Below, one piece after another: positions 7,438-16,136 of a stretch of DNA of 39,023 nucleotides. Source of the DNA: Streptomyces sp. JJ36. Lineage in GTDB: Bacteria; Actinomycetota; Actinomycetes; Streptomycetales; Streptomycetaceae. The notes below the pieces were generated by a model, which saw nothing but the letters and a program-made list of their open reading frames with translations, had not been told where the DNA came from and ran no database searches. Each line of letters begins with the position of its first letter. Within the stretch, counting starts at the first letter, position 1. The stretch is taken from contig NZ_JACYHE010000057.1 of assembly GCF_021696945.1 (NCBI RefSeq), positions 1 to 39,023 of the forward strand. Direction: 5' to 3'. The translations under genes were made by a program, and so were the position numbers.

Positions 7438-9543
7438 ATGACCACCGCAGAGGCTTCCGGCCGCGCCACGGGGGGCGGCCGGAGCGAAGGGCCGGCAGGG
7501 GGAGGCGCCGTCTGGGCCGTCGCACGCCGGCACCGCCCCCTGCTGGCCGGCGGCGTGCTCCTCGGCCTGTGCGGGGTCGCCGCCTCCCTCGGCCAGCCGC
7601 TCGCCATCGGGGAACTCATCGAGGCGGCGGGCACCGACGCCTCGCTGGTCTGGCCGGTCACCCTGATGGGGCTGCTCTTCTGCGGCGACGCGGCCTTCTC
7701 CGCGCTGCACGCGTACGTCATCGGGCGGACCGGCGAGGGCATCGTGCACGGTGTGCGGCACGGCCTCGTCGGGCGGCTGCTCCGCGCCGACCTGGCCGCC
7801 TACAACCGGCACCAGCAGGGCGACCTGTTCACCCGCACGGTCACCGACACCTCCGTCGCCAAGATCGCCCTCACCCAGAGCCTGGCGCAGCTCATCCTCA
7901 ACGGCGCCATGGTGCTGGGCTGCTGCGTGCTGATGTTCTTCATCGACGTGTGGCTGATGCTGCTCACCCTCGGCTGCCTCGCGCTGGCCAGCGGTGTGTC
8001 GCTCACGGTCGCCCGCCGGCTCCGCCGCGCCGCGCTGCGCAACCGGGAGGACACCGGGCGGTTCGGTGCGGACCTCCAGCGGGTGCTGGGCGCCCTGCCG
8101 ACGGTGAAGGCCTCCCGCGCGGAGGGCCGGGAACAGGAGCGGATCTCGGCGCACGCCGACCGCGCACGCCGTTCCGGCGTCCAGGTCAGCGCGCTCAACG
8201 CGCTGCTCATCCCGACCATGAACGTCGGCATGCAGGTCTCCCTGGCCGTCGTCTTCGGGGTGGGGATGAGCCGGGTCGCCACCGGCTCGCTGGGGCTGGC
8301 GACCCTCACCTCCTTCGTGCTCTATCTCTTCTACATGGTCTCCCCGCTGGTGATGTTCTTCCTCGCCATCGGCCAGTTCCAGCAGGGGAGGGCCGCCATC
8401 CAGCGCGTCGACGAGCTGTTCTCGCTGCCGCAGGAGCGCGACGCGACCGCCGGCCCGGACACCGGGACGGACGCCGAGACCCCCGGCGCCGGGAGGACGG
8501 AGACCCCCGGCGCCGGGACGGCGGAGACCGCCGGGGCCGGGCCCCCCGCCGGGGACGCGGAGCCCGCACTCCGCGCCGGAGCGGCCCCCGCCGTGGAGTT
8601 CCGCGGGGTGCGGTTCGCGTACGGCGACGCGGACGAGGCGCTGCGCGGCGTCTCCTTCACCGTCCCCGCCCACGGACTCACCGCCGTCGTCGGCCCCTCC
8701 GGTGCCGGCAAGACCACCCTCTTCCAGCTCGTCGAGCGCTTCCATCCCCCGGCCTCCGGGGAGGTGCTGGTCGCCGGCGAGGACGTGGCCCGCGTCCCGC
8801 TGGACCGGCTCCGGGGCACGGTCGGCTACGTCCCGCAGGACAGCACCGCACTCCGCGGCACCATCCGGGAGAACCTCGTCTACGCCAACCCCGACGCCGG
8901 CGAGGACGAGATCCGCGAAGCCGTCCGCACCGCCGACCTCCAGGACGTCGTCGACCGGCTTCCGGAGGGCCTGGACACGCCCCTCGGCGAACAGGGCAGC
9001 GGCCTCTCCGGGGGCCAGCGGCAGCGGCTGTGCATCGCCCGCACCCTGCTCCAGAAGCCCGCGGTGATGCTGCTCGACGAGGCCACCTCCCATCTGGACT
9101 CCGACTCCGAACGCGCCTTCCAGCGTGCGTTGCGCCGGATCGCCGAGCGGTGCGCGGTGGTGGCGATCGCCCACCGCATCTCCACCGTGGCCGACGCGGA
9201 CCGGATCGTCGTCCTGGAGGAGGGGCGGGTCCGGGACGTGGGCACCCACGCGGCACTCCTGGAACGCGACACGCTCTACCGGAGGCTGGCCGACACCCAG
9301 CTCCGGTCCGGCCCCGGCGCCCCCGCCGGCGGGGGCGCGTCCGCGCACGAGGGCACCGAGGAGAAAGCGTCCGCGCACCAGGGCACCGGCGGCGAACGGG
9401 ACGCCCCCGCCCCCGCCGCTGCGGAGGTCCGTGCAGGGGAGGACCGCCCCGAGGCGGAGTCCCTGCCGCACCCGGACGCGGACCCCCCGGCGGACGGCGG
9501 CCTCCGCACCCCGGCCGCCCCCGGCACCCGGAGCGCCTCGTGA
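7438..9543 (+). CDS. linT: ABC exporter, fused TM-ATPase (LinT-like)
   Basis: A 701-residue half-transporter of the ABCB type: six membrane helices at about residues 25-310, then a nucleotide-binding domain at about 385-615 with Walker A GPSGAGKTT, signature LSGGQRQR, Walker B VMLLDEATS and the H-loop in 'AIAHRIS'. No N-terminal C39 peptidase domain is present, so leader removal is not done by this protein. The linker between TM and ATPase domains contains about three copies of an E-T-P-G-A-G-like repeat (8470-8545). The last ~80 residues are a Gly/Ala/Pro/Glu-rich tail with a duplicated A-S-A-H-x-G-T unit. It presumably exports the mature linaridin(s). Its stop overlaps the next GTG start. 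Confidence 0.85.
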   Translation: MTTAEASGRATGGGRSEGPAGGGAVWAVARRHRPLLAGGVLLGLCGVAASLGQPLAIGELIEAAGTDASLVWPVTLMGLLFCGDAAFSALHAYVIGRTGEGIVHGVRHGLVGRLLRADLAAYNRHQQGDLFTRTVTDTSVAKIALTQSLAQLILNGAMVLGCCVLMFFIDVWLMLLTLGCLALASGVSLTVARRLRRAALRNREDTGRFGADLQRVLGALPTVKASRAEGREQERISAHADRARRSGVQVSALNALLIPTMNVGMQVSLAVVFGVGMSRVATGSLGLATLTSFVLYLFYMVSPLVMFFLAIGQFQQGRAAIQRVDELFSLPQERDATAGPDTGTDAETPGAGRTETPGAGTAETAGAGPPAGDAEPALRAGAAPAVEFRGVRFAYGDADEALRGVSFTVPAHGLTAVVGPSGAGKTTLFQLVERFHPPASGEVLVAGEDVARVPLDRLRGTVGYVPQDSTALRGTIRENLVYANPDAGEDEIREAVRTADLQDVVDRLPEGLDTPLGEQGSGLSGGQRQRLCIARTLLQKPAVMLLDEATSHLDSDSERAFQRALRRIAERCAVVAIAHRISTVADADRIVVLEEGRVRDVGTHAALLERDTLYRRLADTQLRSGPGAPAGGGASAHEGTEEKASAHQGTGGERDAPAPAAAEVRAGEDRPEAESLPHPDADPPADGGLRTPAAPGTRSAS

Positions 9544-11066
9544 CCCCGCCGGACGTGGCGATCGTCGGCACCGGCCCCAACGGGCTGGCCGCCGGCGTGA
9601 CCCTCGCCCGCGCCGGCCTCCGGGTGGAGCTGTACGAGGCCGCCGCCACCGCCGGTGGCGGCCTCCGCGGGGCGGCGCTCTTCGACGACGACGTGGTCCA
9701 CGACGTGTGCGCCGCCGTCCACCCCATGGCGGCGGCCTCCCGCTTCTTCCGCGAGTTCGACCTGACGGCCCGGGGCGTCGAGTTGCTGCACCCGGAGATC
9801 AGCTACGCCCACCCGCTGGACGGCGGCCGTGCCGCCCTCGCCTACCGGGACCTGGCGGCCACCTGTGCCGGGCTCGGCCGGGACGGCGACCGGTGGCGAC
9901 GGCTGATGGCACCGCTGCTCGACCGCAGCCGCGGCGTCGTGGATCTGCTCCTCTCCCCGCAGCGCGGCCTGCCCCCGGACCTCGCCGCCGCGCTCCGGGT
10001 GGCCGTACGGGTGCTGGCGCACGGCACCCGGCCGTTCCCCGGCGGCTTCTCCGGCGAACCCGCCGCCGCCCTGCTGACGGGAGTGGCCGCACACGCCGTC
10101 GGCCGGCTGCCCAGCCTCGCCTCGGCGGCGGTCGCGGTGCTGCTCGGGCACCTCGCGCACGGCACGGGCTGGCCCCTGCCCCGCGGCGGCAGCCGGCGTA
10201 TCGCGGAGGCCCTGGTCGCCGACATCACCGCGCACGGCGGCACCGTCCACACCGGGCACCGTGTCACCACCCTCCGGGAGGTCGAGGGGGCCCGCGCCGT
10301 CCTGCTGGACACCAGCCCGCGGGGCCTGGTGGAGCTCGCCGGGGACCGGCTGCCCGCCCGCTACGCACGGGCCCTGGAGCGGTACCGCTACGGGCCGGCC
10401 GCGGCCAAGGCCGACTTCCTGGTCTCCGAGCCGGTTCCCTGGGCCGACCCCGCCGTCGGCCGGGCCGGCACCGTCCATCTCGGCGGCACCCGGGCCGAGA
10501 CGGTCCGGCAGGAGAACCTCACCGCCCGCGGGGTCCCCACCGACGAGCCCTTCGTCCTGGTGGTCGACCCCGCCGCGACCGATCCGGGGCGCGCACGGCC
10601 CGGGCGGCGCCCGGTGTGGGCGTACGCGCACGTCCCGCACGGCGACGACCGCGACCCCGTCGCGCTGGTCCGGGCCCGCATCGAGCGCTACGCGCCCGGG
10701 TTCGGCGACACGGTACTCGCCCAGCGCGGGGTCTCCGGGCGGGCCATGGAGGCGTACAACCCGAACTACGTCGGCGGCGACATCGGGTGCGGTGCCATGA
10801 CGCTGCGGCAGTCCCTGGCCCGGCCCACCGCGCGCCTCGACCCTTACCGCACCCCCCTGGACGGGGTCTTCCTCTGCTCCGCGGCGACGCCGCCCGGGCC
10901 CAGCGTGCACGGCATGTCCGGCCATCTGGCCGCGTGTTCGGTCCTGCGGCACCGCTTCGGCACCGACCGGATCCCCTCGCTGGCCCCCACACGGGACCCC
11001 GTGGCCCTCCGTTCCCCCGGCACCGCCGTCGCCCCGGAGGCCGACGACCCCCCTCGCGTGCCGTGA
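9540..11066 (+). CDS. linE: FAD-dependent oxidoreductase, phytoene-desaturase-like (LinE-like)
   Basis: A 508-residue flavoprotein. The FAD-binding Rossmann motif 'VAIVGTGPNGLAAG' lies at residues ~5-18 with the beta-2 acidic residue in 'LYEAAATAGG'. The C-terminal FAD-contact motif 'FLCSAATPPGPSVHGMSG' is typical of the phytoene dehydrogenase/CrtI-like NAD(P)/FAD oxidoreductases. GTG 9540 overlaps the transporter stop (GTGA). A phytoene-desaturase-like gene is found in non-AviCys linaridin clusters such as the legonaridin type, and its reaction there is not settled. A redox or epimerising modification of the core, or of a co-made metabolite, is possible. It is the last gene of the operon, and a 34-bp palindrome follows. 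Confidence 0.8.
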   Translation: MTPPDVAIVGTGPNGLAAGVTLARAGLRVELYEAAATAGGGLRGAALFDDDVVHDVCAAVHPMAAASRFFREFDLTARGVELLHPEISYAHPLDGGRAALAYRDLAATCAGLGRDGDRWRRLMAPLLDRSRGVVDLLLSPQRGLPPDLAAALRVAVRVLAHGTRPFPGGFSGEPAAALLTGVAAHAVGRLPSLASAAVAVLLGHLAHGTGWPLPRGGSRRIAEALVADITAHGGTVHTGHRVTTLREVEGARAVLLDTSPRGLVELAGDRLPARYARALERYRYGPAAAKADFLVSEPVPWADPAVGRAGTVHLGGTRAETVRQENLTARGVPTDEPFVLVVDPAATDPGRARPGRRPVWAYAHVPHGDDRDPVALVRARIERYAPGFGDTVLAQRGVSGRAMEAYNPNYVGGDIGCGAMTLRQSLARPTARLDPYRTPLDGVFLCSAATPPGPSVHGMSGHLAACSVLRHRFGTDRIPSLAPTRDPVALRSPGTAVAPEADDPPRVP

Positions 11067-11081
11067 GCCGGAACGGGGAAG

Positions 11082-11115
11082 GCCCGGCCGGGCGGGAGCT
11101 CCCGCCCGGCCGGGC
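11082..11115. terminator. 34-bp perfect palindrome, bidirectional terminator
   Basis: Arms 11082-11098 and 11099-11115 are perfect 17-bp reverse complements with no spacer, centred on GGGAG|CTCCC. It lies between the convergent ends of linE (11066) and the LPMO gene (11167) and should terminate both. Confidence 0.8.
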
Positions 11116-11166
11116 GGCGGCGTGTTCCGGCGGGAACGCGGCCCGCCGGCGGGCGTCCCCGGCCGG

Positions 11167-11835
11167 TCAGCCGAAGTTCACGTCGCTGCAGATGTAGTAC
11201 GACTGGTCCATGTGCGAGGCCTGCCAGATCGTGTACACGATGTGGCGGCCGCTGCGGCCCGAGGTGCTCACGTCGATCTCGTAGTTGTTGCTCGGGGCGT
11301 AGCGGCCGGTGCGCTCGACCAGCTCCAGGTCGTCCCAGCCCAGGGCCTCGGTGGTGGGGTCGAAGCCCTGACGGGTGACGTAGACCTGGAAGAAGTCCGC
11401 GCCGTGGCTCGCCTGGTCGTACAGCCGGATGGTGAAGTCGTCCGTGACGTCCGTGGTCTTCCACGGGCCGACGGCGTCCATCGAGTCGTACCGGCCGCCC
11501 TCGGCGTGGCCGCCGCTGCACAGGGTGCCGTCCGGGACGGCACCCTGGAAGTCGCCGCCGACGCCGTTGCGGTACAGACCGTTCCAGTTCCACATGGCGT
11601 TCGGGTTGTCCTGCCAGGCCTGCCAGCACATGGGGTCCTCCTCGGCCATGGCCGGGTTCTGGAAGTCGTCACCCCAGCGCTCCCAGCAGCCGTAGTTCCG
11701 GGAGGCCGGGTCGACGACCGAGCCGTGGGCGGAGGCGGTACCGACCAGGGGGACCAGACAGAGCAGTGCGGCCGACAGCAGCGTCACCGCGCGGCGCAGC
11801 CAGTGGGGGGTTGCGACGTGCTCATGCAGATGCAT
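11167..11835 (-). CDS. Secreted AA10 lytic polysaccharide monooxygenase
   Basis: 222 residues: a Sec signal peptide (1-36, ending TASA) and a mature protein starting H-G-S-V-V-D-P, whose N-terminal His is the first ligand of the copper histidine brace. The second brace His is in 'LCSGGHAEGGRY'. The rest ('NYGCWERWGDDFQNP', 'DPMCWQAWQDNPNAMWNWNG', 'DQASHGADFFQVYVT') matches Streptomyces cellulose/chitin-active AA10 enzymes such as those of S. coelicolor. It is a single catalytic domain without a C-terminal carbohydrate-binding module. ATG 11835 has AGGAG just upstream. A perfect CebR-type operator 24 bases before the start codon implies induction by cello-oligosaccharides, arguing for cellulose rather than chitin as the physiological substrate. 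Confidence 0.92.
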   Translation of the reverse strand: MHLHEHVATPHWLRRAVTLLSAALLCLVPLVGTASAHGSVVDPASRNYGCWERWGDDFQNPAMAEEDPMCWQAWQDNPNAMWNWNGLYRNGVGGDFQGAVPDGTLCSGGHAEGGRYDSMDAVGPWKTTDVTDDFTIRLYDQASHGADFFQVYVTRQGFDPTTEALGWDDLELVERTGRYAPSNNYEIDVSTSGRSGRHIVYTIWQASHMDQSYYICSDVNFG

Positions 11836-11858
11836 GAATCGTCTCCTCTTCGGTGAAG

Positions 11859-11872
11859 TGGGAGCGCTCCCA
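11859..11872. promoter_or_regulatory. CebR-box operator, perfect
   Basis: TGGGAGCGCTCCCA, a 14-bp perfect palindrome identical to the known Streptomyces CebR (LacI-family cellobiose repressor) consensus. It lies between the LPMO start codon and its presumed promoter. Confidence 0.8.
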
Positions 11873-11980
11873 CGCCGACCATGCCCGCCCGCCGTGCCCG
11901 CGAAACCTCGCGGTGTCCGGGTGGTCACGGCCGTGTCGCGGAGAGGTCCGCGAAGGCCCCCGGGCAGTACGGTGGGCGTA

Positions 11981-14191
11981 ATGTCCGTTGTATCCGGAGT
12001 GCCGTGGGGCTCCGGCTCCGCGGTCCCGTCAGCGGCGGAGGAGGCGAGCGTGCAACGTCCTGCCGGCCCCGGTGCCGGCCCCGGCACGGGCGCGGGCTCG
12101 CGGTTCCCGGCCACGGCCCTCGGGCGGGTGATGGCGGAGACCGGCGCGTCCGTGGGCATGGCCTATGTGCTCGAGCCGTCGGGAAAGGCGCTCCGGCTGG
12201 CGGTGCTCTCCGGGGCCCCCTCGCAGATCGCCGCGCCCTGGAACAGCGTGCCCGCCCACTCCCCGGTCCCGGTCGCCGACGCCGTGCGCGAGCGGCGCCT
12301 GGTGTGGCTCGGCAGCCGGGAGGAGATGGCCCGCGGCTACCCGCGGTCGGCACTCGTCCTCCCGTACGACTTCGCGCTCGCCGCGGCGCCCGTCGCCGAC
12401 GAGACAGCGGTGTGGGGCGGGATCGTCCTGCTCTGGCCCGGCTCCCATCCGCACGAGCTGAGCGCCGTGGAGCACGCCGCGATCACCCGCTCCTGCCGCC
12501 ACCTGGGCCGGGCCTTCCGGCAGGCCGCCGAACGCGGCCACCCCGTGGTGGCCGGGGACCAGCCGCGGGTCCTGCTGCCGCCCCGCACCCGCTCCCCCGG
12601 CAGGGGGGAGGCGCTCGCCGCCGTCGACTTCGCCGAGCGGCTGCCCGAGGGCTGCTGCTCCCTGGATCTGGAAGGCCGGATCACGTTCGTCACCGCCACC
12701 GCCGCCGACCTGCTCGGAGCGGCCGTTCCGGACCTGCTCGGCAGTTTCCCCTGGGAGGCCCTGCCCTGGCTGGAGGACCCGGTGGCCGAGGACCGCTACC
12801 GGGCCGCCGTGATCAGCCGCGAGCCCGTCTCCTTCACCGCCCGGCGCCCGCCCGACCGGTGGCTCGCCTTCGAACTCCACCCGGACGCCTCGGGCATCAG
12901 CGTCCGCATCAGCGAGGCCGAGGCGCCCGGCGGCGCGCGCGCCGCCCCCGCGCGTGCGCCGCGTGCGCCCTCCCGCCCCGGCCCGAGCCGGGCGACCGCC
13001 CTCTACCAGGTGATGCACCTGGCCGCCTCGCTGACCGAGGCCATCGGGGTGCAGGACGTGGCGGACCTGGCCGCCGACCAGGTCCTCCCCGCGTTCGGCG
13101 CCCAGGGCCTGGTGCTCTTCGTCGCCGAGGGCGACCGGCTGCGGGTCGTCGGGCAGCGCGGCTACAGCGCCGAGGCCATCGAGCACTTCGACGGCGTCAG
13201 GCTGTCCAGCCCGCCCACCCCGGCCGCCCGGGCGCTGGCCACGGGCGAGCCCGGCTTCGTCGGCTCGCCGGAGGAGATGGAGGAGCAGTACCCCGGCATC
13301 CCCGAACTCACCGGCAAGGCCGCCTGGGCCTTCCTGCCCCTCGTCGCCTCCGGCCACGCCGTCGGCTGCTGTGTGCTCTCGTACGACCGGCCCCGGGAGT
13401 TCCCCCCGGAGGAGCGGGCCCTTTTGCACTCGATCGCCGGACTGCTGGCGCAGGCACTGGACCGGGCCCGTCTGTACGACGCCACCCATGCGCTCGCCCA
13501 CCGGCTCCAGGCGGGGCTGCTGCCCCGGCGGCTGCCGCAGGTGGCCGGTCTGGACGTGGCCGCCCGCTATCTGCCGGCCAGCCGCGGCATGGGCATCGGT
13601 GGCGACTTCTACGACCTGATCCGGCTCGGCGGCACCCATGTGGCCGCCGCCATCGGCGACGTCCAGGGCCACGACGTCACGGCCGCCGCCCTGATGGGCC
13701 AGGTCCGCACCGCCGTGCACGCCGCCGGGGGAGCGCCGCCCGGTGAGGTGCTGGCCCGGATCAACCGGCTGCTCCTCGATCTCGACCCGGGGCTCTTCAC
13801 GAGCTGCCTCTACGCCGACCTGGACCTGGCGCACCACCGGGCCCGGCTCGCCAGCGCGGGTCACCTCCCGCCGCTGCTGCGCCACCCGGACGGGAAGACC
13901 GAGACGCTGGACCTGCCGCCGGGCATGGTGCTCGGGGTGGACGCCCACGCCGCGTACCCGACCACGGGGATCGACCTGCCGCCCGGTGCGGTCCTCGCCC
14001 TCTACACCGACGGGCTGATCGAAGCGCCCGGCGTGGACCTGGAGGAATGCACCGCCGAGCTCGCCGGCCGGCTGGAGCGGACCCGGCACACCGCCATGGA
14101 CGTGCTCGCCGAGACCCTGCTGGACTCCGCCCGGCACGCGGTGCTCCGCAACGACGACATCGCTCTGCTGCTGATGAGCCCGAAGGAGTGA
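11981..14191 (+). CDS. GAF-PAS-GAF-SpoIIE (PP2C) phosphatase regulator
   Basis: About 736 residues. A GAF-like sensor covers about 40-185. A PAS-like segment covers ~220-316 ('LPEGCCSLDLEGRITFVTATAADLLG'). A GAF domain covers ~340-500 ('ALYQVMHLAASLTEAIGVQDVADLAADQVL'). The SpoIIE/RsbU-type phosphatase domain covers ~510-735, with metal-binding 'GGDFYDLI' (Asp near 540), 'IGDVQGHD' near 559 and 'LYTDGLIE' near 673. Proteins of this type dephosphorylate anti-sigma-factor antagonists in sigma-B-like partner-switching pathways, and a sigma-B/F-type gene lies 2 kb away. I use ATG 11981; upstream in-frame codons are low-complexity. No kinase (HATPase) domain is present, unlike many streptomycete relatives. 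Confidence 0.85.
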   Translation: MSVVSGVPWGSGSAVPSAAEEASVQRPAGPGAGPGTGAGSRFPATALGRVMAETGASVGMAYVLEPSGKALRLAVLSGAPSQIAAPWNSVPAHSPVPVADAVRERRLVWLGSREEMARGYPRSALVLPYDFALAAAPVADETAVWGGIVLLWPGSHPHELSAVEHAAITRSCRHLGRAFRQAAERGHPVVAGDQPRVLLPPRTRSPGRGEALAAVDFAERLPEGCCSLDLEGRITFVTATAADLLGAAVPDLLGSFPWEALPWLEDPVAEDRYRAAVISREPVSFTARRPPDRWLAFELHPDASGISVRISEAEAPGGARAAPARAPRAPSRPGPSRATALYQVMHLAASLTEAIGVQDVADLAADQVLPAFGAQGLVLFVAEGDRLRVVGQRGYSAEAIEHFDGVRLSSPPTPAARALATGEPGFVGSPEEMEEQYPGIPELTGKAAWAFLPLVASGHAVGCCVLSYDRPREFPPEERALLHSIAGLLAQALDRARLYDATHALAHRLQAGLLPRRLPQVAGLDVAARYLPASRGMGIGGDFYDLIRLGGTHVAAAIGDVQGHDVTAAALMGQVRTAVHAAGGAPPGEVLARINRLLLDLDPGLFTSCLYADLDLAHHRARLASAGHLPPLLRHPDGKTETLDLPPGMVLGVDAHAAYPTTGIDLPPGAVLALYTDGLIEAPGVDLEECTAELAGRLERTRHTAMDVLAETLLDSARHAVLRNDDIALLLMSPKE

Positions 14192-14302
14192 GCCGTCGCC
14201 TCCGGGGGCCTCGGCCCTCCCGGCCGGCGCCCCCTGCACGCGGCGTCCCGCCCGCTCGCACGCACACACGTCTGCCCGGCACGGCGGACAAGACCGCCAG
14301 AA

Positions 14303-14331
14303 TTGACAGGCTCATGGTGCCTCGATAGGTT
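14303..14331 (+). promoter_or_regulatory. Strong vegetative promoter, TTGACA-N17-TAGGTT
   Basis: TTGACA at 14303-14308 and TAGGTT at 14326-14331 are separated by 17 bases, close to the consensus for the main sigma factor HrdB. Transcription would start near 14338, immediately in front of the CebR-type box, an ideal arrangement for repression. Confidence 0.7.
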
Positions 14332-14340
14332 CCGGAGGTT

Positions 14341-14354
14341 TGGGAGCGCTCCCC
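14341..14354. promoter_or_regulatory. CebR-box-like operator, 13/14 match
   Basis: TGGGAGCGCTCCCC differs from the CebR consensus only in the last base. It lies just downstream of the predicted transcription start and 33 bases before the ATG of the secreted ricin-lectin/beta-helix gene. Confidence 0.7.
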
Positions 14355-14386
14355 CTCCAGAATCCTCTTCCGGAAGGGAACGAGGC

Positions 14387-16003
14387 ATGTTCTCCACCGA
14401 GCGCAGACGTCGCGGCAGCGTCACGGCGACGCTCCTGACCGCCCTCGCGGTCGTCCTGGGGCTGCTGGTCGCGGCACCGGGGAAGGCCGCGGCCGCCCCC
14501 GTCGACCCCGGCACCTTCTACGTGCTCCAGGCCCGCCACTCCGGCAAGGTCATGGACGTCTCCGGCGCCGCCACGGGCGACGGCGCGGAGATCGTCCAGT
14601 GGACCCGCTCCGACGCCGCCCACCAGCAGTTCCGCTTCCTCGACTCCGGGGACGGCTACTACCGCGTCCAGGCCCGGCACTCGGGCAAGGTCCTCGATGT
14701 GGCCGGATGGAGCACCGCCGACGGCGCCCGGGTCCTCCAGTGGTCCGACACCGGCAGCCCCAACCAGCAGTTCCGCGTCGAGGACCTCGGCAACGGCTAC
14801 CACCAGCTCGTCAACCGGCACAGCGGCAAGGCGCTGGAGGTCTGGGAATGGTCGGAGGCCGACGGCGGACGCGTCTCCCAGTACGAGGACACCGGCGGCG
14901 CCAACCAGCAGTGGGCCCTGGTGCCCGTCGACGGCGGCGACAGCGGCGGGACCGACTGCGGCACCGGCACGTACCACGCGGAGGCGGTGCGCAACGGCGA
15001 CACCTGGACCGTGCGCCGGGGCGACCGCACCGTCCACACCGGCGGCAGCATGCTCGACGCCATGCGTGCCGCGGTGGACAGCCTCACCCCGGGACGTACC
15101 GCCCGGGAACGCATGGTGGTGCGCGGTTCCGGCACCATGAGCGCCGGCAGCCGGCTCTCCCTGCCCAGCCACACGGCGCTCGACGTGTGCGGCACCATCG
15201 ACGTCACCGGTTCGGGAGCCGGGGACCGGGCGCCGGTCTACGCCCGCGGCGTGTCCGACATCCGGGTGGGCCACCTCACCGTCACCGGCAGCCCGGTCTA
15301 CGGCATCTTCCTGCGCAACGTGAACGACGTGGTGCTCGGACAGATCGAGATGCGGCTCTCCGGCGGTCTGGGCGTCCGGATCGACAATCACGGCGACCGC
15401 AGCACCCCCTCGCGCGACATCCGCATCGACGACGTGTTCGTCTCCGGCGCCGGGAACCACGCCGTGGAGACCTACGGGGTGGACGGGCTGACCGTCGGCA
15501 CCGTCACCACCCGCGACGTCGCCTACTCCGGGCTGCTGCTGAACGACACCGTCAACGCCACCGTCGGGCGGGTGGACGCGGAGAACACCGGCACCGGCAC
15601 CGGCTACGCCGCCTTCCGCATGGCGAACCGCAACGGCCGCATCGGTGACGGCTACCCCGTCAACATCCGCGTCGGCGAGGTCGTGGCCCGCGGGGGAGGG
15701 CGCGGGGTCTTCTGCGTCTCCGAGAGCGGGGGCGCGGTCATCGACCGGGTGACGCTCACGGACACCGGCAACAACGCGATTCTCATCGAGAACTGCTACA
15801 ACGTCACGCTGGCCGGGCAGAGCGGCACGGTCAGCGGCGGCGGGGAGGTCCGGCTGGCGGCCCGCTCGGAGTTCCCCGGCAACCGGGACATCACCCTGCA
15901 GAACCTGACGCTGCGCGACACCTCGCTGCGGGAGAGCCCCTGCGGCACCGGCGTCATCTACCGGAACCTCATCCTCGACAACACCAGCCGCGACACCTGC
16001 TGA
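14387..16003 (+). CDS. Secreted ricin-lectin plus right-handed beta-helix protein
   Basis: 538 residues. A signal peptide with a basic start and hydrophobic core ends near residue 37. A ricin-type beta-trefoil (CBM13-like) lies at ~40-180 as three repeats, each with 'ARHSGKVMDV' or 'NRHSGKALEV' and a closing Q-x-F/W ('HQQFRF', 'NQQFRV', 'NQQWAL'). A C-terminal ~350-residue domain has the repetitive turns of a parallel beta-helix ('GIFLRNVNDVVLGQIEM', 'HAVETYGVDGLTVGTVTTRDV'). Such domains are found in pectate lyases, polygalacturonases and other polysaccharide lyases. Catalytic class cannot be assigned by eye. ATG 14387 follows a CGAGG site. With its promoter and CebR-like box, it should be co-induced with the LPMO on plant cell-wall sugars. 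Confidence 0.85.
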   Translation: MFSTERRRRGSVTATLLTALAVVLGLLVAAPGKAAAAPVDPGTFYVLQARHSGKVMDVSGAATGDGAEIVQWTRSDAAHQQFRFLDSGDGYYRVQARHSGKVLDVAGWSTADGARVLQWSDTGSPNQQFRVEDLGNGYHQLVNRHSGKALEVWEWSEADGGRVSQYEDTGGANQQWALVPVDGGDSGGTDCGTGTYHAEAVRNGDTWTVRRGDRTVHTGGSMLDAMRAAVDSLTPGRTARERMVVRGSGTMSAGSRLSLPSHTALDVCGTIDVTGSGAGDRAPVYARGVSDIRVGHLTVTGSPVYGIFLRNVNDVVLGQIEMRLSGGLGVRIDNHGDRSTPSRDIRIDDVFVSGAGNHAVETYGVDGLTVGTVTTRDVAYSGLLLNDTVNATVGRVDAENTGTGTGYAAFRMANRNGRIGDGYPVNIRVGEVVARGGGRGVFCVSESGGAVIDRVTLTDTGNNAILIENCYNVTLAGQSGTVSGGGEVRLAARSEFPGNRDITLQNLTLRDTSLRESPCGTGVIYRNLILDNTSRDTC

Positions 16004-16039
16004 CGGCCCCGTGGCCGCAGCCACGCGCGGCCCTGGCAT

Positions 16040-16075
16040 GCGGTGCCTCCCGCCCTCCCGGGCGGGAGGCACCGC
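16040..16075. terminator. Perfect bidirectional terminator hairpin
   Basis: 16-bp perfect arms (16040-16055 and 16060-16075; left arm begins GCGGTGCCTCCC) around a TCCC loop, placed between the convergent beta-helix and sigma-factor genes. Confidence 0.85.
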
Positions 16076-16136
16076 CACCCCCGGCTCCGGTGCACGGCCC
16101 CCGCCGGCGCGGGGCCCGGCCGGGGCCGCCGCGGGG

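Noticed and set aside
3368..11066. Lanthipeptide or daptide cluster
   Set aside because: No LanB/LanM/LanKC-type dehydratase or cyclase, no aminotransferase or iron alcohol dehydrogenase as in daptides, and the precursors lack Cys; the PxxxTP motif and LinH/LinL-like genes fit linaridins better.
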